Shown one piece after another: positions 33,182-41,791 of a DNA stretch of 62,109 nucleotides (positions are counted from its first letter, which is position 1; each line of letters starts with the position of its first letter). Source of the DNA: an uncultured Chthonomonadales bacterium (GTDB lineage: Bacteria > Armatimonadota > Chthonomonadetes > Chthonomonadales > CAJBBX01); assembly GCA_938005745.1 (NCBI GenBank), contig CALLMM010000027.1, positions 1 through 62,109 on the forward strand. The letters run 5' to 3'. Under the pieces are notes generated by a model, which saw only the letters and a program-made list of their open reading frames with translations, was not told the origin of the DNA and did no database searches. The position numbers were made by a program, and so were the translations under genes.

Positions 33182-34453
33182 TCATGCGCGCAGTTTTCCG
33201 AACTTCTCCAGCGCCTCGCGCAGCGGGCGATGCGTGCGTGCGTACTCTTCCAGCGAAACATTCTGCGTCGCCGCCTCCCATGCCTGTCGGATGGAGGCGA
33301 CTCCGGCTCCCGGTCCGCCCGGGTGCGCCATGATGCCGCCGCCCGCCAGAAACATCAGGTCCACGGTTCCCGTGCGGCGATAGGTTTCGGGAGCCTGTCC
33401 CGCCCACTGCCCGGAGGAGACCACCGGCATGGCGAGATAGCCGCCGAACATCGGGGTCAGGCAGGCGCGGATGGAGGTCAGCACCGAGTCGTCCGGCTCC
33501 CAGAACTTGTTCTGCAGTCCGTTGACATGCAGGTGATCTGCGCCCGCCAGCCGCCAGAGCTTCTGGTAGGCGGGAAAGGCGATGCCCAGGATGGGGCAGC
33601 GGGTCAGCATTCCCCAGCCGTTGCGGTGTCCGTGAATGGGAAGCTGGCTGTGCCGGCGGACGTGCGCCGCGGCGGCGAACCCGACGTGATTCAGGCTGAG
33701 CATGATGCAGGTTCCGCCCGCGTTGAGCACCGTGTCGTGGTGGCGCTTCATCTCGTCCAGATCGTCGGAGATGTTGAAGGCGTACATGATCTTTTTGCCG
33801 GTGCGGTCGGCGTGATCGTTGATCACCCGCATCACGGCGGCGACTCGTTCCGGCAGGGGGGAGTGGGGCGGGTTCGCCATCAGCTCATCGTCTTTGATGA
33901 AGTCTATGTCCGCCTCCGCCAGTTCGTGCACGAGTTCGGCAGTCTGCTGCGGCGACAGCCCCACGCTCGGCTTGACGATCGTGCCGATGATCGGGCGGTC
34001 GTAGACGCCGCAGAGGCGGCGCGTGCCTTCGATCCCGAACTGCGGACCCGGATACTTTGCGGCGAACGCCTCCGGCAGCTCCAGATCGAGCAGCTTCAAG
34101 CCGGAGTGATCGCTGAGTTCATAGAGGTTGCCGCAGACCGTTGCAGCGAGGGTCGGCAGGTTGGCTCCCATATTTTCGAAAGGAAAGGAGAGGACGATCT
34201 TTGTGCGCTGATAGCGCGGGGGGGCGTCGGCTCCTTTCGGCGGTCGGCTTCCCGGCAGGGAGGGCGTTTCGACGCTGTCCAGCAGCTCGATCGCCTCGAT
34301 CTGCGCGCCGAAACGCGCCTTCAGCTCCGGGGTTTCGCCGGGGACTGCGACAAAAGTTCCGGAGGACTGCTCGCCGGCGATCACGGCGGCAGCCTGCTCT
34401 ACCGGGTGCGGGGTCTCCAGGAGATAGGTGGCAAGAATACGATCGGTGTTCAT
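33182..34453 (-). CDS. RuBisCO-like protein, possible 3-oxo-isoapionate-4-phosphate decarboxylase (OiaX/OiaT-like)
   Basis: 423 residues, first gene of the operon. Key RuBisCO positions: K161 in GTIVKPSVGLSP, where the second lysine of KPK is Ser; the metal-binding K187-D188-D189-E190; H274 in IHGHRNGWG; a loop-6-like NGLQNKFWE with K316; and the GGGIMAHPGG phosphate site. The intact KDDE indicates a carbamylated lysine and Mg. The changed KPS and loop-6 mean it is not a CO2-fixing RuBisCO. With a kinase of the OiaK family in the same operon, decarboxylation or hydrolysis of 3-oxo-isoapionate-4-phosphate is the best hypothesis; a form IV enolase-type role is the main alternative. Confidence 0.87.
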   Translation of the reverse strand: MNTDRILATYLLETPHPVEQAAAVIAGEQSSGTFVAVPGETPELKARFGAQIEAIELLDSVETPSLPGSRPPKGADAPPRYQRTKIVLSFPFENMGANLPTLAATVCGNLYELSDHSGLKLLDLELPEAFAAKYPGPQFGIEGTRRLCGVYDRPIIGTIVKPSVGLSPQQTAELVHELAEADIDFIKDDELMANPPHSPLPERVAAVMRVINDHADRTGKKIMYAFNISDDLDEMKRHHDTVLNAGGTCIMLSLNHVGFAAAAHVRRHSQLPIHGHRNGWGMLTRCPILGIAFPAYQKLWRLAGADHLHVNGLQNKFWEPDDSVLTSIRACLTPMFGGYLAMPVVSSGQWAGQAPETYRRTGTVDLMFLAGGGIMAHPGGPGAGVASIRQAWEAATQNVSLEEYARTHRPLREALEKFGKLRA

Positions 34454-34519
34454 GGCTTTTCCGTGAGGCTTTCGTTGTATGCAGGGGAGCGGACGGGGCG
34501 AGGGAGGAGGGGAGGCGTC

Positions 34520-34545
34520 GGCAGGGGCGCAGACGCGCCCCTGCC
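34520..34545 (-). terminator. Hairpin between msrB and the RuBisCO-like operon
   Basis: GGCAGGGGCGC (34520-34530) and its exact complement (34535-34545), AGAC loop. There is no T run in either direction, but it lies just past the msrB stop and probably ends that transcript. Confidence 0.5.
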
Positions 34546-34551
34546 CTGAGG

Positions 34552-35139
34552 TCAGCGCGGCTTCTCCTCCGCTCTCTTCTGAAACTGAATGGCAGCCGAG
34601 TTGATGCAGTAGCGCTTTCCGGTCGGGTTGGGTCCGTCGTCAAAGACATGTCCCAGATGCCCGCCGCAGCGTCTGCAGAGCACCTCGATCCGATGCATTC
34701 CGTAACTGAAGTCGTCCTTATATTCGATCTTGCTTTTGTCAATCGCCTGCCAGAAGCTGGGCCAGCCGCAGCCGGAATCGAACTTGGTCTCCGAGGAGAA
34801 CAGCACCTGACCGCATCCGGCGCAGGAGTAGCTGCCGTCTTCGTGGTGGTTCCAGTACTTGCCGGTGAAGGCGCGCTCGGTTCCCTTCTGGCGCAGCACA
34901 TGGTACTGCTCCGGGGTCAGAATCTGCTTCCACTCGGCTTCGCTCTTAACAACCTTCTCTTCGCTCATCTTTTTCTCCTTCGGAGATGCAGGGTTTACTT
35001 GCGGATCCCTTTCCGATTTCGCCGGTTGTGCCGTCTGAGACGCCGGCGTTCCGGCAGACTCGTCCGGCTCTGGCTGCGAGGGACGCGCGCAGCCGGCGGC
35101 AAGCGCAATGGGAAGGATCCATATCCAGTGAAAACGCAT
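34552..35139 (-). CDS. msrB: Peptide methionine-R-sulfoxide reductase, lipoprotein form
   Basis: Repairs oxidised Met (R form). 195 residues: a lipoprotein signal ending LAAGC (Cys17), a Pro/Ser/Glu linker to about 57, then a complete MsrB domain. Zinc ligands C106, C109, C155, C158 and catalytic C178 (KRYCINSA) are present. Two starts look usable: ATG 35139 with GGGAGAGAGG six bases upstream gives the membrane-anchored form; internal ATG 34968 (residue 58) with AAGGAG six bases upstream would give a 138-residue cytosolic enzyme. The longer form is annotated. Confidence 0.9.
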   Translation of the reverse strand: MRFHWIWILPIALAAGCARPSQPEPDESAGTPASQTAQPAKSERDPQVNPASPKEKKMSEEKVVKSEAEWKQILTPEQYHVLRQKGTERAFTGKYWNHHEDGSYSCAGCGQVLFSSETKFDSGCGWPSFWQAIDKSKIEYKDDFSYGMHRIEVLCRRCGGHLGHVFDDGPNPTGKRYCINSAAIQFQKRAEEKPR

Positions 35140-35446
35140 TTACAGCCTCTCTCCCGCCCCCCGGCGGGGGGGACGCATACTCACACCGAGTTATAACGTG
35201 AATGGAGGGGATGCAGTTCCCGGAGCGGGGGCATTTCGCTTCCGGCGCAGGCGCGCGCGTTTTACTTCAGCGGCGCAGCGCGCCACTATGACTACCGACG
35301 GCAGCCGATCGAGGCGCTGGCAGGAGAATCGGGGCGGACGGCGCGAACGTTTCTCTATCATCACGCGCACGCCGACCCGCAGGACTACGCCCTGTGTCGG
35401 CAGTGTGCGCGGCAACCCGCTATCCCGCCAAAAAGGAGTCAACGCG

Positions 35447-36622
35447 ATGACCGCCGACGATCTCGATCCCATTCTGCAGATCACTGCAGAACTGCCCTCA
35501 TTCGGCGATCCTGACCTGGATCGCGCCGCCGCCTTCGCCGTAGAGAATCTCCGTCGCACCATGAAGCGTTATGAGGCGGGCTACGGCATGACCAATAACC
35601 CGCCCAGCGACATCCTGGTCGGGCGCGATACCGGATGGATGGCGGTCGGGCTGGACAACGTCGCCCCGGCGTTTGCCGCCGCCTCGCTCGACACCTTCCG
35701 GCGCAGGCAGTTTGCCAACGGGCGCATCCCGGAGGTGGTGGTCGGAACGACCGGTCATGCCTACGACTACGACCTGAACGCCGCCGATAATACGCCGCTG
35801 TGGGCATGGGGCGTCTGGCACCACTGGTCATGGCACGGCGACCGCTATTTCCCCGATTTTCACGCCGTCTTCACCCCCGCGATGCGGCTGGCAGGCGACC
35901 ACCTGATCGCGGAGATGGAGCGGGGAGAGGGGCTGCTGCGAACGATCCCCTCGGGCGACGGAAACGTCTTCGGGATCGCCGGGTGGCGCAACATCATCGA
36001 GGGGCGCATTCAGGCGGGCGCGGTGACCGAGATCAACTGTCTGTCGGCGTTTGCGCTGGAGAAGATCGGGGAGTTTACCGGCGATGCGCGCTATTCGGAC
36101 GCCGGTCGGCGGCTTGCCGACAATATTCACCGGGAGCTGCGCCGTGACGACGGTCTCTACCTGCTGAAGATAGACCTGGACGGGACGCGCGACGCGCAGG
36201 TAACCGCCGATATGATCTTCCCCGTTCTGTTCGAGATCGCCTCCGAGGAGGACTGCGCCGTCATTCTGGACCGCCTGTCGGAGCCGGACTTCTGGAGCCT
36301 GGCGGGGATCCGCACGGTTCCCGCCTCCGATCCCGCCTATGACCCTGCGGCGGGAGCCGGGCTGCTGGGCGGCTCCTGGCCCAACCCGACGCTCTGGTAC
36401 GCGGCAGCCTGCGGGCAGCACGGTCGCCGGGAGGCGTGCCTGTATGCGCTGCACGCGGTCGCCGCGCCGGTGCTGGCGACGCAGGAGCATCCCTGGCAGG
36501 GCACGAAACCGGGCGAGTTCTGCGAGTATTTTCATGGCGAGAGCGGGCGCGGGCTGGGGATGCCGCTCTCGCCCTGGGTTCCGCCCACCTTCCTCTGGGC
36601 GCTCATGGAGGGGCTGCTCTGA
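35447..36622 (+). CDS. Six-hairpin-type glycosidase-like protein
   Basis: 391 residues, helix-rich throughout, with aromatic and acidic clusters of (alpha/alpha)6-barrel sugar enzymes: WAWGVWHHWSWHGDRYFPDF, GWRNIIEGRIQAGAVTEINC, GLLGGSWPNPTLWYAAACG and GEFCEYFHGESG. The likely class is a glucosidase, rhamnosidase or amylo-1,6-glucosidase-like enzyme; I cannot fix the family. No signal peptide, so cytoplasmic. The ATG at 35447 has AAAAGGAG eight bases before it; the frame stays open upstream but without a ribosome site. The 307-base gap before it (35140-35446) holds a GC hairpin at 35154 and no supported gene. Confidence 0.7.
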   Translation: MTADDLDPILQITAELPSFGDPDLDRAAAFAVENLRRTMKRYEAGYGMTNNPPSDILVGRDTGWMAVGLDNVAPAFAAASLDTFRRRQFANGRIPEVVVGTTGHAYDYDLNAADNTPLWAWGVWHHWSWHGDRYFPDFHAVFTPAMRLAGDHLIAEMERGEGLLRTIPSGDGNVFGIAGWRNIIEGRIQAGAVTEINCLSAFALEKIGEFTGDARYSDAGRRLADNIHRELRRDDGLYLLKIDLDGTRDAQVTADMIFPVLFEIASEEDCAVILDRLSEPDFWSLAGIRTVPASDPAYDPAAGAGLLGGSWPNPTLWYAAACGQHGRREACLYALHAVAAPVLATQEHPWQGTKPGEFCEYFHGESGRGLGMPLSPWVPPTFLWALMEGLL

Positions 36623-36656
36623 GGCTGCAGTAGCGGCGTGATCACCTTCCTGCCGG

Positions 36657-37466
36657 TCAGGGCGAGGAGGCTGACTGCGCCTCCCGCGCCGCCCGCACCG
36701 CCGTCTGCATCTTCGGGACGTTCTCGCGCCAGGCGTAGTCCTCCGGTCCATAGTAGCCGTCGTGGAGGGTGGCGCGGCGGGCGTAGGGGACGTAGTTGCC
36801 GATATGCCAGCAGCAGGCGCGGTAGAACGCCACGTCTCCGGCGCAGAGAACCACCTGCGTTGCGCCGGGCATGCTGCGGGCATACTCCAGACAGGCGCGC
36901 TCTCGCTCCTCCGCCGACATATCGTCGGTCAGGGTCGGTCCCGGGGGCGGAACCACGGGGAAGACGGCGCGCTCCTCCGGGGTGTCTTCGCGGTTATGAC
37001 TGCCCGGCACGACCCAGAGCGAGTGATCGTCATAGAGCGCGCCGTTCAACTGATTGAACATCTTCAAGTTGCGCGCCGCCTCGAAGAAGGCGTTCATGTC
37101 GAGATCGGGGACGTTGTATCCCCAGTCCCGATGCCAGTGCGTGCACCACGCCTGCTGCGACGGCTCCAGCAGGATGCCCATGATCTGAGTCGGACCGTGC
37201 TCCTTCCCCAGGATCCCCTCGACGGTCGCTGTCATGCCGGGCAGGGTCAGAAAGTCCCGGAAGGGCTGATGGTTCAACTCCTCGTAGGCGTAGACCGGCT
37301 GAAGCCGCTGGGTCTGCGGTCCCTGCCTGCTGCGCGCGATCTCTCGCGCCTTCTCCGCCTCGCGCCGCAGATCGGTCAGCAGGGAGGCGGGGATGACGCC
37401 GCGAAGCACGGTGAAGCCGTCGGTAACATACTCTTCCCGGTGACGCTCGGAGTAGTGAAAAGCCAT
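36657..37466 (-). CDS. Phytanoyl-CoA dioxygenase (PhyH) family protein
   Basis: Fe(II)/2-oxoglutarate-dependent hydroxylase fold, 269 residues. The iron facial triad is H112-x-D114 (CTHWHRDWG) and H221 (CCWHIGNY), and R230 could bind 2-oxoglutarate. Bacterial members act on many small molecules, and the substrate here is unknown. The N-terminus EEYVTDGFTVLRGVI is typical of the family. AGGGAG lies before the ATG. It faces the glycosidase gene tail to tail, and a dispersed repeat separates it from the DUF6785 gene upstream. Confidence 0.9.
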   Translation of the reverse strand: MAFHYSERHREEYVTDGFTVLRGVIPASLLTDLRREAEKAREIARSRQGPQTQRLQPVYAYEELNHQPFRDFLTLPGMTATVEGILGKEHGPTQIMGILLEPSQQAWCTHWHRDWGYNVPDLDMNAFFEAARNLKMFNQLNGALYDDHSLWVVPGSHNREDTPEERAVFPVVPPPGPTLTDDMSAEERERACLEYARSMPGATQVVLCAGDVAFYRACCWHIGNYVPYARRATLHDGYYGPEDYAWRENVPKMQTAVRAAREAQSASSP

Positions 37467-37490
37467 GATGGTACTCCCTGTGTGTGATGT

Positions 37491-37530
37491 GAGATTGCTT
37501 CGGTCGGCTTGCGGCTCCCTCGCAATCGCG
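37491..37530. repeat. Dispersed repeat, CTCCCTCGCAATGAC family
   Basis: GAGATTGCTTCGGTCGG then GGCTCCCTCGCAATCGCGG, between the PhyH gene and the DUF6785 gene. Confidence 0.7.
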
Positions 37531-37562
37531 GCATCCCTGTCCGACCTCTGTCCGCTCCCCGA

Positions 37563-39581
37563 TCAGTAGGGAGAGGCGCCCCGCACGCCGGTCAGGCTCA
37601 AGCCGACGCCCCATGCGAACTGCGTCACGCAGTCGCCCAGCGCCATACCCAGAAAGAAGGGAATGGTTCGACGGTAGAGGTGCAGTCCTCCGTAACGCAC
37701 AACCAGCGCCTTGATGAGCCAGGTGACGAAGACGATATTCCACATGCCCCACTCCAGCGCGAAGCTGCTGGCGAACAGGTAGCCGACAGGATGCAGCGGA
37801 AAGCCGAACCAGAGCGAGCGGGCATGTGCCAGCAGGATGACGATCCCTGCCGAGATCGCCGTCCGCAGCATGGTCGTCAGCTCCACTGCGCGGGGACTGG
37901 CGGTCCAGGTATCCATGCGCGACCAGGCAAGGTTCGCCAGCCAGACCGAATCGCCGTTGACCCGCGCGGAGGACGCGCCGCGATCATAGTAGATCTGCAG
38001 CAGGGTCAGGCTGCCGACCACGATCCCCACCGTGATGGAGATCAGCATCACCCGGAACATGGTGCGGCGGCTCTGCCGCAGCCGATCCGCGAAGACCATC
38101 GCCTCCAGCTGGTGACCCATCTGAATCTGCTCGTAGGTGCGGTCAAACCAGTAGAAGGTGGTCAGCGTCGCCTTCTCCGACATCAGAAGCCCCCGCGTCC
38201 CGGTGAAGGTGGTCGTCCAGGCGGAGAAGCTGAAAAACGCCATGCAGAAGAGCGGCAGCGCGACCTGCGCGTACATGCGCGCCATGACGATGATGGCGAT
38301 GAAGTAGAGCGAGAAAGCCAGCAGGGCGACTGAGGGGCGCATGCCCGCCAGAACGCCGATCAGCGCCAGCAGCAGAAAACCGCCCCCTGCCCCGAAAAGG
38401 GCGGTGCGGTAGGAGATCGCCTCCGTCTCCTCGCCGGGGATCTTCTCCCGGCAGCGGAGCATATTCCATATCTGCCGGAGGAGCGCGCGCGAGTTCCACA
38501 TCACCACCGCGAACATCCCCAGCCACGCCCCCTCCGCCAGATTACCGAAGTAGGGAAACTGGTTCAGGTCGTGGACGGAGCCGACGTCGCGCCATCCCGC
38601 CGCCGTCGCCAGCACCGCCAGCAGTCGGATCAGCAGGAAGAAGAACCAGCAGCTGAAGGCGACATCGAGCGGGATCATATAGCACAGTCCGATGGCGAAG
38701 GGCCACCAGACCGTCATGAGCGGGTTGATCGTGGACCAGGGAGGCGAGACAAAAAAGCCGGAGCCGATATCCTGCATCGCCATCCCGACGCGGGGGATCG
38801 TGGGATAGAGGGAGGAGAGGTAGTTGAGCGAGATCACCGCGCTGGTCAGGCTGAAGCCCGTCAGCAGAAACCGGTTGGAGAAGAGAGACCCCGCGTCATT
38901 CGCCTTTGCCAGCATGATCGGCAGCTCCAGGATCGGGAAGGGAATGCGCTCCCGATCCACCCACTGCCTGCGAAAGAGCGAACTGAGGCAGAGCATCGTC
39001 CACATCAACAGAAAGATGAAGAGTCCCCAGAACGCCAGCGGGAGCAGCCACGCCTGGAAGATTTCAGGACGGAAGAACGCCCAGAAGTCCTGCGTGCCGA
39101 GGAAGAACGGGCGAACGACGGAGGCGTCCTGCGGGGCGAAGAAGCGGGGCAGCGAAGCCAGCCGCGAGGTGTCGCCGCTCTGCGCCGCCTGATGGTAGGG
39201 CAGCATAATGATCGGAAAGAGGTAGTGGAGAAACTTGCTGGCGGCGATGAGGACCCCGAAGGTGGTCATGGTAAAGACGACCATCAGTTCGGGCGGAGTG
39301 AAGACCCACTGCGGGCGAATTTTTTTGAGCAGGGAGTTGACCGCCAGCAGCGTGAAGACGATGCCGATCACCGTGGGCACGATGGTCAGTATGGTGGGTT
39401 CCCCGATGTTCAACAGCGCCAGCTCCTGATAGACCATCCAGCAGGTATGGACGACCGACAGCGTGAAGCCGAGGATGATGGAGCGGCGCGTGATGCCCGG
39501 GGCGTACGGGATGGGAGCGGGAGCGGTGTCCGGCGTCTCCTGCGGGGTCGGTTGGGGGGCTGGCATATGACCGGCTGTCAA
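37563..39581 (-). CDS. DUF6785/DUF6784-like polytopic membrane protein
   Basis: About 672 residues with some twelve to fourteen hydrophobic helices, beginning GITRRSIILGFTLSVVHTCWMVYQELA. Layout and motifs (ERIPFPILELPIMLA, the LLFWTMLCLSSLFRRQW-like helix end) resemble the uncharacterised DUF6785 family common in Armatimonadota and related phyla, itself distantly like oligopeptide transporters. Transport is therefore likely but unproven. I prefer a TTG start at 39581 because GGGAG sits seven bases before it; the first ATG (39566) is too far from any site. Confidence 0.75.
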   Translation of the reverse strand: MTAGHMPAPQPTPQETPDTAPAPIPYAPGITRRSIILGFTLSVVHTCWMVYQELALLNIGEPTILTIVPTVIGIVFTLLAVNSLLKKIRPQWVFTPPELMVVFTMTTFGVLIAASKFLHYLFPIIMLPYHQAAQSGDTSRLASLPRFFAPQDASVVRPFFLGTQDFWAFFRPEIFQAWLLPLAFWGLFIFLLMWTMLCLSSLFRRQWVDRERIPFPILELPIMLAKANDAGSLFSNRFLLTGFSLTSAVISLNYLSSLYPTIPRVGMAMQDIGSGFFVSPPWSTINPLMTVWWPFAIGLCYMIPLDVAFSCWFFFLLIRLLAVLATAAGWRDVGSVHDLNQFPYFGNLAEGAWLGMFAVVMWNSRALLRQIWNMLRCREKIPGEETEAISYRTALFGAGGGFLLLALIGVLAGMRPSVALLAFSLYFIAIIVMARMYAQVALPLFCMAFFSFSAWTTTFTGTRGLLMSEKATLTTFYWFDRTYEQIQMGHQLEAMVFADRLRQSRRTMFRVMLISITVGIVVGSLTLLQIYYDRGASSARVNGDSVWLANLAWSRMDTWTASPRAVELTTMLRTAISAGIVILLAHARSLWFGFPLHPVGYLFASSFALEWGMWNIVFVTWLIKALVVRYGGLHLYRRTIPFFLGMALGDCVTQFAWGVGLSLTGVRGASPY

Positions 39582-39747
39582 CGGCGTACTCCCTGCCTGG
39601 CGAGTGGTAAGGTAAGGCGTATTCCGGCTGTATCCGCGCAGTCCCGGCGGCGGATGGCGCGCACCGGGACATGGCGCAGGGGACGAAGATCTCCCATAGA
39701 AGACGGGAGGCGGTTGCCGCACAGACTTCCGCCTCCCGGAAAGGTCT

Positions 39748-40185
39748 CTATTCGTGACGGATGACAGCTTCCAGCAGATGACCGCCGGATTCAAAGGCGA
39801 GGATCAGGTAGTCGTCGCCGGTTCCATAGCCGCTGACCCTGCCCAGATGATAGGTAAAGCACTCCTCCAGACGAGGGTGTCTGCTGGCGTATTCGGCTCC
39901 GAGGCGGTCTTTGCCTGATCGCGAGTCCGGCTCTCCGATCAACTGAACCACCTGTTCGCGGGTCATGCCTCTCTTCAGGTGCCTGTCTATCAGGTCCTGC
40001 GCCATCGGAGCGCGAAAACTGTGCCGGTTGCCGGTGGAAGCCGCCCAGACCTCTGCATCGAAGGGCTTATCGTCGAACGGACTGCCCGCAACTGTGCGCA
40101 TTAACGCCCAGAAGGGCAGCAGAGATGCCAGTATCAGCAGCGGCGCACCGATCAGCGCCAGCGCACAGGCAAGACGTTTTTTCAT
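39748..40185 (-). CDS. BamE/SmpA-like small membrane-anchored protein (145 aa)
   Basis: One N-terminal membrane helix (about 5-30) and a compact outer domain with HLKRGMTREQVVQLIGEPDS, the helix-turn pattern of BamE/OmlA-type folds, followed by beta strands with AFESGGHLLEAVI. No lipobox Cys. The last gene of the four-gene vWA operon, 40 bases after the DUF2135-like gene. The ribosome site is weak. Role unknown; the fold often stabilises envelope complexes. Confidence 0.7.
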   Translation of the reverse strand: MKKRLACALALIGAPLLILASLLPFWALMRTVAGSPFDDKPFDAEVWAASTGNRHSFRAPMAQDLIDRHLKRGMTREQVVQLIGEPDSRSGKDRLGAEYASRHPRLEECFTYHLGRVSGYGTGDDYLILAFESGGHLLEAVIRHE

Positions 40186-40225
40186 TCAGTTCGTGTCCGC
40201 GTCATGTTTGAAACCGAGGGCGCTC

Positions 40226-41791
40226 TCAGACACGCTCCCGGGGGGCGGGCTGCCGGCGCGGTCTGCGTCTGCGCGTATCGGCGGGTTCTGCGTCGGTCTT
40301 TGCGCCGGACGCCGAGCCGTTCTCGGGCAGTCTCCCGTTCACCGGCAGGCTTCTCAGCGGGGAAGCCTTCAGGGCGGGCAGCGCGCCGACGATAATCACC
40401 GCCTTCTCAATCCGCTCGATGATCTCTTTCGTCAGGCAGAGGCAGACTCCTATCGCGGCTCCCAGCGTCAGCGCGGTGAGCAGCCGCGCCCACATATCCC
40501 AGGCGAAAGCCGTGACGAGCCAGAAGAGCAGGCTTGCCAGAATCCCGCCCGCCGCTCCCGCAAGCGGCGACCAGCGCGCCATGTGCGGCACGATCCGGCT
40601 CACGCCGTAGCCGAACAGCCCGCCCATCGCGCTGAAGACGATCAGGCGAACCAGACTCGTGTGCCAGGCGGGGAAGATGCTGCTGAGCACCACGAAGAGA
40701 ACCTGCGCGCCGCCGCCGAGCGTCATTCCCAGCAGCAGCCCCTTGACCGCCAGTTCCCAGCCCTCCGGACGCGGAAAGAGGGGCTTCTCAAAGAACTGAT
40801 TGACGCTCAGAGTGAGCAGCGTCGGCAGCAGCAGACCGATCACGCCGCCCCAGACCATCGCCAGCAGCAGCGTGTAGAGAAAATCGCTCGGGCGCGGGGG
40901 GTCCTGCGGCTGCGGTCGAACCGGCGCGGCTGCCTGCGGCGCGATCTGCGGGGCGGTCGGGGTCTGGACGGCGGGAGCCTGCGCCTGCGTCGGCGCGACC
41001 GTGAAGGTGCAGACAAGCTGCTCCTTCTCCTGATCTTCGATGAAGTTGCGCCGCGACAGGACGCCCGCGTACTGCTGCACCTGATCGCCGATCCGCACTT
41101 CGACCCAGTAGGGCACAGCGGCAAGACGCTCGCGGTTCCAGAAGTGATGCACGAAGACCTGATAGGTTCCTTCGGGAGCCTGATCCTCCGCCCAGTAGAT
41201 ATTCTCCACCGGTTTGCGGGAGAAGCCTCCGCCGTAGGAGGGGTTATTCTCCTGGTACGGCTCGACGTTCTCCGCCCCGACGATCTGTCCTGCCCGAAAC
41301 CGCCGCTCTCCCTCGAAGTTCAGAGGCGTGTAGTTCATGTCCACGTCCATCGTTCCGCCTCGGCTGTCACGGCGATTATTGGCGTCAATGCGTTCGCCGG
41401 TCGGCGTAACGACGCTCAGGTCCACGTCGTTCAAGCCGTTCCATGCCAGAGAGACCTGCACGCGCCCCGTGTGTCCGCCTTCGCGCTGAACCCGCTCCTG
41501 AATGTTCGGCGCCGGCTCTGCGGGCACCTGCACCGGACTCTGCGGCGTCGGGGCTGCCGGCTCCTGCGGCGGGGGAGGCGGCTCCGGACGTTTCGCGAAC
41601 AGCATGGAGGGCGTGCCGGGCTTCTTCATGTGCCGGTGTACGCGCACGCCCGCGTACATCGCCTCCACCAGCAGAAATGCCATCAGGCAGGCAGCCATGC
41701 CGAGCAGGGCGAAGGTCCGGCGCGAACGTCTCCGGAGGACGACCCGCTCTTCGGACGGTTTTGAGGAGGAGGGACGCGAAGGCTCAGACAT
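40226..41791 (-). CDS. Membrane protein with DUF2135-like extracytoplasmic domain
   Basis: 521 residues. Basic N-terminus, membrane helix 27-47, Pro-rich linker (68-98), a beta domain at about 108-265 with VQVSLAWNGLNDVDLSVVTPTGE and GGTMDVDMNYT, the pattern of DUF2135/YfaP domains, another Pro/Gln-rich linker (268-300), five membrane helices (304-328, 348-373, 380-400, 408-430, 436-454) and a basic C-terminal tail. Start overlaps the upstream gene by eight bases. DUF2135 domains are known beside vWA domains, which fits the operon. Function unknown. Confidence 0.72.
   Translation of the reverse strand: MSEPSRPSSSKPSEERVVLRRRSRRTFALLGMAACLMAFLLVEAMYAGVRVHRHMKKPGTPSMLFAKRPEPPPPPQEPAAPTPQSPVQVPAEPAPNIQERVQREGGHTGRVQVSLAWNGLNDVDLSVVTPTGERIDANNRRDSRGGTMDVDMNYTPLNFEGERRFRAGQIVGAENVEPYQENNPSYGGGFSRKPVENIYWAEDQAPEGTYQVFVHHFWNRERLAAVPYWVEVRIGDQVQQYAGVLSRRNFIEDQEKEQLVCTFTVAPTQAQAPAVQTPTAPQIAPQAAAPVRPQPQDPPRPSDFLYTLLLAMVWGGVIGLLLPTLLTLSVNQFFEKPLFPRPEGWELAVKGLLLGMTLGGGAQVLFVVLSSIFPAWHTSLVRLIVFSAMGGLFGYGVSRIVPHMARWSPLAGAAGGILASLLFWLVTAFAWDMWARLLTALTLGAAIGVCLCLTKEIIERIEKAVIIVGALPALKASPLRSLPVNGRLPENGSASGAKTDAEPADTRRRRPRRQPAPRERV

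Noticed and set aside
33182..34453. A genuine carbon-fixing RuBisCO
   Set aside because: The second lysine of KPK is Ser and loop 6 is altered, so carboxylase activity is unlikely; no phosphoribulokinase is present.
35186..35446. Open frame before the glycosidase gene reading ...FYFSGAARHYDYRRQP...
   Set aside because: It looks protein-like but has no start codon after its upstream stop and no ribosome site. It could be a gene remnant, but I cannot support one.
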